A stretch of DNA of 64,000 bases, from assembly GCF_000430665.1 (NCBI RefSeq), contig NZ_AUML01000022.1, positions 1 through 64,000 of the forward strand. The letters run 5' to 3'. The translations under genes and the position numbers were made by a program. The DNA comes from Aquimarina muelleri DSM 19832 (GTDB taxonomy: Bacteria; Bacteroidota; Bacteroidia; Flavobacteriales; Flavobacteriaceae). Under the pieces are notes generated by a model. That model was not told where the DNA came from. It did not search any database and worked only from the letters and a program-made list of their open reading frames with translations. Below, in pieces: positions 59,923-64,000 of this stretch (within the stretch, counting starts at the first letter, position 1; each line of letters begins with the position of its first letter).

Positions 59923-60759
59923 ATGCAAAATCAGGATTTTGAGATTATAAAATCTACAGGAGAAAAAGTTAAATTTTCTCTTCAAAAACTTCGTGGATCT
60001 TTACAACGTAGCGGAGCAGATACTAAAGATATAGAGTATATTTTGAATATCGTTAGAGACGAATTATATCAAGGTATTTCTACCAAAGAGATTTATAATC
60101 GGGCGTTTGCTTTACTTAAAAAGAAAAAATCCGTATTTGCATCAAAATATAAACTCAAAAAAGCAATTTATGAGCTTGGACCAACAGGTTTTCCTTTTGA
60201 GCATTTTGTAGCAGCAGTATTAAAATACTCGGGTTATGAGGTTACAGTAGGGCAAGTTATAAAAGGGAATTGCGTCTCTCATGAAGTAGATGTAATAGCT
60301 CGCAAAAATGGAGATTATCTGGTTGTAGAATGTAAGTTTCATAGCGAAGAAGGGCGTAATTGCAATGTAAAAGTTCCTTTATATATTCATTCTCGATATC
60401 AGGACATTAAAAAACAGCATCAAAACAATAAAGAAAAAGAACCTAATGAAGGATGGGTGGTAACCAATACCCGTTTTACTACAGATGCAATTCAATACGG
60501 TACGTGCATAGGGTTGTATTTACTAAGTTGGGATTATCCCAAAAACAACGGTCTTAAAGACAGGATCGATAGATTAAGACTTTATCCAATAACAGTTTCT
60601 ACACTTCTTACCAACCGAGAAAAACACTTTTTATTAAGTAGAGATGTTGTGCTTTGTAAGCAATTACTGGGAGACGTTTTTTATCTGGATCATTTGGGTG
60701 TTTCAGAACAAAGAAAACAAAAAATTTTAAATGAAATAAGCATGCTTTGCAATGTGTAA
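59923..60759 (+). CDS. ATP-cone - PD-(D/E)XK nuclease-like protein
   Basis: A 278-residue two-domain protein. Residues about 5-85 are an ATP-cone (FEIIKSTGEKVKFSLQKLRG, then LYQGISTKEIYNRAFALL), the nucleotide-sensing module known from ribonucleotide reductases and NrdR. Residues about 90-195 resemble an Mrr-type restriction endonuclease fold, with catalytic residues in HEVDVIARKNGDYLVVECKF (Asp then Glu-x-Lys). The last 70 residues are helical. It is followed 11 nt later by a beta-CASP hydrolase gene. A nuclease switched by ATP/dATP level is the simplest reading (inference). Confidence 0.82.
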   Translation: MQNQDFEIIKSTGEKVKFSLQKLRGSLQRSGADTKDIEYILNIVRDELYQGISTKEIYNRAFALLKKKKSVFASKYKLKKAIYELGPTGFPFEHFVAAVLKYSGYEVTVGQVIKGNCVSHEVDVIARKNGDYLVVECKFHSEEGRNCNVKVPLYIHSRYQDIKKQHQNNKEKEPNEGWVVTNTRFTTDAIQYGTCIGLYLLSWDYPKNNGLKDRIDRLRLYPITVSTLLTNREKHFLLSRDVVLCKQLLGDVFYLDHLGVSEQRKQKILNEISMLCNV

Positions 60760-60770
60760 AATAGAAAGAT

Positions 60771-62141
60771 ATGCCAACAATTAAAATTCATTTTTTGGGC
60801 GCAGCAGGCACCGTAACAGGATCCAAGTTTTATATAGAAACTCCACAAAAAAACATACTAATCGATTGTGGAATGTTTCAGGGAGTTAAAGAGCTGCGAG
60901 AGTTAAACTGGAAAGATTTGCCTATCGATGCTAGCGCAATTGATAGCATACTCCTTACACATGGGCATTTAGATCACACTGGCTACCTACCAAGATTAGT
61001 TAAACAAGGGTTTGTTGGAGATATAATAGCGACTGCTCCAACATTGGCAATAACTGAAATCATCCTTAAAGATAGTGCGAAAATACATGAAGAAGAGGCT
61101 GAAAGAGCTAATAAAGAAGGGTACTCTAAACATCATCCAGCACTACCTTTTTATACCAAAAAGGATGTAGAAAAAACGCTTCAATATTTTAAAAGCCAAG
61201 ATAAAGATAGCTGGGTTTCATTAACCAAAGATATTCAATTTAGATTTAGATATAATGGCCATATTATAGGAGCTACTTTTATTGAATTAAATGTATACGG
61301 AAAAATTTTAGTATTCTCGGGAGATATAGGAAGAGTAAAAGATGTACTTCTATATCCACCTCAAAAACCAGATTGGGCAGATTTTCTTTTTATAGAAAGT
61401 ACCTATGGTAACAAATTACATCCAGAAGAAGATGTAGAAGAAAAATTGATTACCCTAATCAAAGAAACCTTATATAATAAAGGAACATTAATTATCCCCT
61501 CGTTTGCGGTAGAAAGGTTACAGACGTTGATGTATATATTGTGGAAATTATATCAAAAAAATAAAATTCCTAATGTACCCGTTTATGTAGATAGTCCTAT
61601 GGGCAACAATGTGCTTTCTGTTTTTGAGAGTTTTTCGGATTGGCATAAAATACCACAAAAGGAATATTATGCCATCTGTGACCATATTAATATTGTAACT
61701 TCTTATAAAGAAACTTGGGAGGTAATAGATAAACCACATCCCAAAATTGTTATTGCTGGCAGTGGTATGGTTACAGGAGGAAGAGTTCTTACGTATTTAA
61801 AACAATGTATAGATACTATAAACACATCTGTTTTACTGGTAGGTTATCAGGCAGAAGGAACAAGAGGCAGGCAATTGCAAGAGGGAGCCCATGAAATAAA
61901 ATTATTCGGAAAATATTATCCTGTAAAAGCAAAAATACATCAAATAGAAAGCCTGTCTGCTCATGCAGATCAACAAGAACTATTAGATTGGATGGGTACT
62001 ATTAAAAATATTCCCGAAAAAGTATTCTTAATACATGGCGAGGCAACCGCAGCAGATGCATTGCGCGTAAAAATACAAGATACCTACTCCTGGGAAGTTA
62101 ATATCCCCAAGCTACACGAAATTGTAGAGATCATAGTTTAG
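60771..62141 (+). CDS. beta-CASP metallo-beta-lactamase hydrolase (RNA-processing type)
   Basis: A 456-residue MBL-fold protein. Zinc ligands in LTHGHLDHTGYLPRL (about 63-77), GHIIGATFIEL, SGDIGR and the late SLSAHADQQELLDW. The beta-CASP insertion carries FIESTYGNKLHPEE, AVERLQTLMYILW and AGSGMVTGGRVLTYL. The family includes CPSF73/Ysh1-like ribonucleases. It follows the ATP-cone nuclease-like gene by 11 nt, so the two are likely expressed together. RNA is the expected substrate by family; DNA is not excluded. Confidence 0.9.
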   Translation: MPTIKIHFLGAAGTVTGSKFYIETPQKNILIDCGMFQGVKELRELNWKDLPIDASAIDSILLTHGHLDHTGYLPRLVKQGFVGDIIATAPTLAITEIILKDSAKIHEEEAERANKEGYSKHHPALPFYTKKDVEKTLQYFKSQDKDSWVSLTKDIQFRFRYNGHIIGATFIELNVYGKILVFSGDIGRVKDVLLYPPQKPDWADFLFIESTYGNKLHPEEDVEEKLITLIKETLYNKGTLIIPSFAVERLQTLMYILWKLYQKNKIPNVPVYVDSPMGNNVLSVFESFSDWHKIPQKEYYAICDHINIVTSYKETWEVIDKPHPKIVIAGSGMVTGGRVLTYLKQCIDTINTSVLLVGYQAEGTRGRQLQEGAHEIKLFGKYYPVKAKIHQIESLSAHADQQELLDWMGTIKNIPEKVFLIHGEATAADALRVKIQDTYSWEVNIPKLHEIVEIIV

Positions 62142-62250
62142 TTGATCTCAGTTCGGGGTGTTTTTAATCTATTTTACCCATTATTGTATCTCTTTGAGTG
62201 ATCTCTGTAGGAGTAACAAAAGTATTTGTAATTAAGTTTCTGATTTTCAA

Positions 62251-62460
62251 ATATTTAATATTATTATTTAGAATGAATATACCAAACTGGAAAACGCCCC
62301 GTGTTTTACGGGACGTTTTCCAGTGCTACTGGATGTGGTGCCGTAAAACACGGGGCGACTCCAGTTGAACTGGATATCCTGTCGTAAAATACAGCAAGTC
62401 ATCCCGTTTAACTGGAGACTCATCACACTTTAGGAGGTGTTTTTATGTTGATTTTATATA
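62251..62460 (+). repeat. 208-bp palindrome-rich repeat, copy B
   Basis: Inverted copy of 37328-37535. Contains the 39-bp palindrome at 62286-62324, CCAGTGCTACTGG (62320-62332), CCAGTTGAACTGG (62361-62373) and CCCGTTTAACTGG (62403-62415), spaced by 41-42 bp. The spacer 62142-62609 holds no gene that I can support. Confidence 0.92.
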
Positions 62461-62609
62461 CCCTCTTGCCTTTTTTCTATTATCATTTTCACTTTTTGGG
62501 GGTATTTTTTTGTTATCTAAATTTTTTGATAGAGAAAAAAGGCTAAAAAAAGGGTTTTATATAGATTTAGTGTAGAAGTTTCTATTTTATCGATATCATA
62601 CTAAATGCT

Positions 62610-63974
62610 CTATATCGTCATAGAAAACAGCATTGTTTCTGGTTTATTACGCTGTAATCTTAAATCAAAAGCCATACAAATATTTCGAACAAAAGGACGG
62701 CCTTTTTCTGTAACCTGTATATAGTTATCATTTATTATTAATAACCCATCTTTTTCTAGCTCCTTAATATTTTGTAATACCTCTGGTAATTCTTTAAAAT
62801 ATAATTCGTCTTGTTCCCAATCGGTTTTAAAATGGCACATTAAGTTCAAAATATGTTGCCTTATAATTTCATCTTCTTTAGTCAGTATATGTCCTCTATA
62901 CACAGGTATAATACCTTCTCGTACTAGGTGTTGGTATTCTTCAATATTTTTAACATTTTGAGCAAAACCATACCAGCTATCACTAATTGCAGATACTCCT
63001 AACCCTATCATCATGTGTGTTTTGGATGCTGTATATCCCATAAAGTTACGATGTAGGGTTTGGTTTTGCATAGATTGATACAGGGTATCGTTTTGCAATG
63101 CAAAATGATCCATCCCAATTTCTACATATCCTGCTTTTGATAATAGTTTTTTTCCTATTTCATATTGTTTTCTTTTCTGCTCTGCAGTTGGCAAATCCGA
63201 ATCTAAAAAACCTCGTTGCCCATTACCTTTTTGCCATGGTACATGTGCATAGCTATAAAACGCCAGGCGATCTGGTTTTAATTCTTTTGTTTTTTCGATA
63301 GTATCTCGTACTGCTTTTTCTGTTTGAAAAGGTAATCCAAAAATAATATCATGCCCAACAGATGTATATCCAATTTCTCGTGCGGTATTTGTAACATATT
63401 TTACGTTCTCGAACGGTTGTATTCTATGAATTGCTTTTTGAACAATAGGGTCATAATCTTGTACTCCAAAACTTACTCTTCTAAAACCTACATTATAAAG
63501 AGCTTGTAAATGTTCTTTTGTAGTGTTATTAGGATGTCCCTCAAAACTTAATTCACAATCTTGTGCTTGTTCTACTCCTAAAAAAATACCATTAATTAGG
63601 TAATCTAAATTTTTGGGAGAAAAAAAAGTGGGTGTTCCTCCTCCTAGATGCAGCTCTTTTATCTTAGGCTTGGTTTCAAAAAGATTAAGGTATAATTGCC
63701 ATTCTTTTAAGAGTGTTTTTATATAAGGTGTTTCTACCTCATGTCGTTTTGTAATACGTTTATTACATCCGCAAAAAGTACACATACTCTCACAAAAAGG
63801 TAAATGAATATATAGGCTTATACCTTCGTCATCATTACTTTGTATAAAGGATCGTTTTACTGAGGTTGTCCAGTTTTTTAAAGAAAATGTGTTTATATCC
63901 CAATAAGGTACTGTAGGATAACTTGTATATCGTGGTCCTGGAATATTATATTTATCGATTAAATTGTCGTACAT
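62610..63974 (-). CDS. hemN: oxygen-independent coproporphyrinogen III oxidase
   Basis: A 454-residue radical SAM enzyme that makes protoporphyrinogen IX without oxygen. The cluster motif is CESMCTFCGC (about 61-70); other blocks are GPRYTSYPTVPYW, LHLGGGTPTFF and GVQDYDPIVQKAIHRIQP, typical of true HemN rather than HemW-type proteins. It fits the haem demand of cbb3 oxidase and Nap cytochromes at low oxygen. Only 26 bases upstream are visible, so its promoter is outside the window. Confidence 0.94.
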   Translation of the reverse strand: MYDNLIDKYNIPGPRYTSYPTVPYWDINTFSLKNWTTSVKRSFIQSNDDEGISLYIHLPFCESMCTFCGCNKRITKRHEVETPYIKTLLKEWQLYLNLFETKPKIKELHLGGGTPTFFSPKNLDYLINGIFLGVEQAQDCELSFEGHPNNTTKEHLQALYNVGFRRVSFGVQDYDPIVQKAIHRIQPFENVKYVTNTAREIGYTSVGHDIIFGLPFQTEKAVRDTIEKTKELKPDRLAFYSYAHVPWQKGNGQRGFLDSDLPTAEQKRKQYEIGKKLLSKAGYVEIGMDHFALQNDTLYQSMQNQTLHRNFMGYTASKTHMMIGLGVSAISDSWYGFAQNVKNIEEYQHLVREGIIPVYRGHILTKEDEIIRQHILNLMCHFKTDWEQDELYFKELPEVLQNIKELEKDGLLIINDNYIQVTEKGRPFVRNICMAFDLRLQRNKPETMLFSMTI

Positions 63975-64000
63975 TTTTAATGGTTTTTTGAACTATTCAT

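Overview
The window looks like a chromosomal piece of a marine Flavobacteriaceae bacterium, probably close to Aquimarina (inference). The reasons are low G+C, promoters with the Bacteroidetes -7 element TAnnTTTG, A-rich leaders without Shine-Dalgarno sequences, a CcoN-CcoO fusion and double-domain UspA proteins. No rRNA gene or complete tRNA gene was found.

1-5.4 kb is one end of an integrative element. A tyrosine recombinase and an excisionase-like gene lie next to a 54-nt duplicate of the 3' part of a tRNA-Leu(UAG) gene. The cargo is small unknown genes, an XRE regulator, a 4-TM membrane protein and a 55-residue lipobox peptide. 5.6-6.2 kb holds a ferritin. 6.5-14.1 kb is a tightly packed minus-strand operon of unknown function: FHA/winged-helix protein, 1342-residue Ser/Thr kinase-cyclase-AAA-TPR protein, arylamine N-acetyltransferase homologue and two unknown proteins. 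15-18 kb holds a lipobox peptide, a TPR histidine kinase and a LuxR-type response regulator; the peptide resembles the one in the element.

19.1-25.7 kb is a molybdenum cofactor cluster: moeA, a ModE DNA-binding domain, mobA, moaD, moeB, moaE, a moaC-mogA fusion and moaA. 25.8-29.6 kb is usp, cls, patatin and a cysteine-containing Crp/Fnr regulator. 29.6-33.8 kb is a sulfur block: TSUP exporter, metallo-beta-lactamase/double-rhodanese protein, methyltransferase and a split YeeE/YedE transporter. 33.8-37.1 kb (minus strand) holds a D-2-hydroxyacid dehydrogenase, a lipoprotein, a flavodoxin-like protein and two paralogous coiled-coil proteins. 37.7-44.1 kb is the cbb3 oxidase operon. 44.3-44.7 kb holds three unreported micropeptide genes. 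44.8-52.6 kb is a periplasmic nitrate reductase operon with NrfCD-type electron input. 53-56 kb is a PdxH-like protein and the CcoI copper ATPase. 56.1-59.7 kb is four UspA paralogues. 59.9-62.1 kb is an ATP-cone nuclease and a beta-CASP hydrolase. 62.6-64 kb is a HemN-type enzyme.

The region from 25.7 to 59 kb reads as a low-oxygen and sulfur regulon. Nine palindromes of the type TGAnnnnnnTCA and three of the type GTAAC-N4-GTTAC lie upstream of its operons. Almost all are centred 29.5 bp before the first base of a TAnnTTTG-like element, the geometry of a class II Crp/Fnr activator. The Moco genes supply the cofactor of NapA; CcoI, CcoG, CcoH and CcoS serve the cbb3 oxidase; HemN supplies haem when oxygen is low. 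Two repeat families punctuate the region: a multi-hairpin repeat of about 97 bp (five full or partial copies) and a 208-bp repeat in inverted orientation flanking 37.3-62.5 kb.
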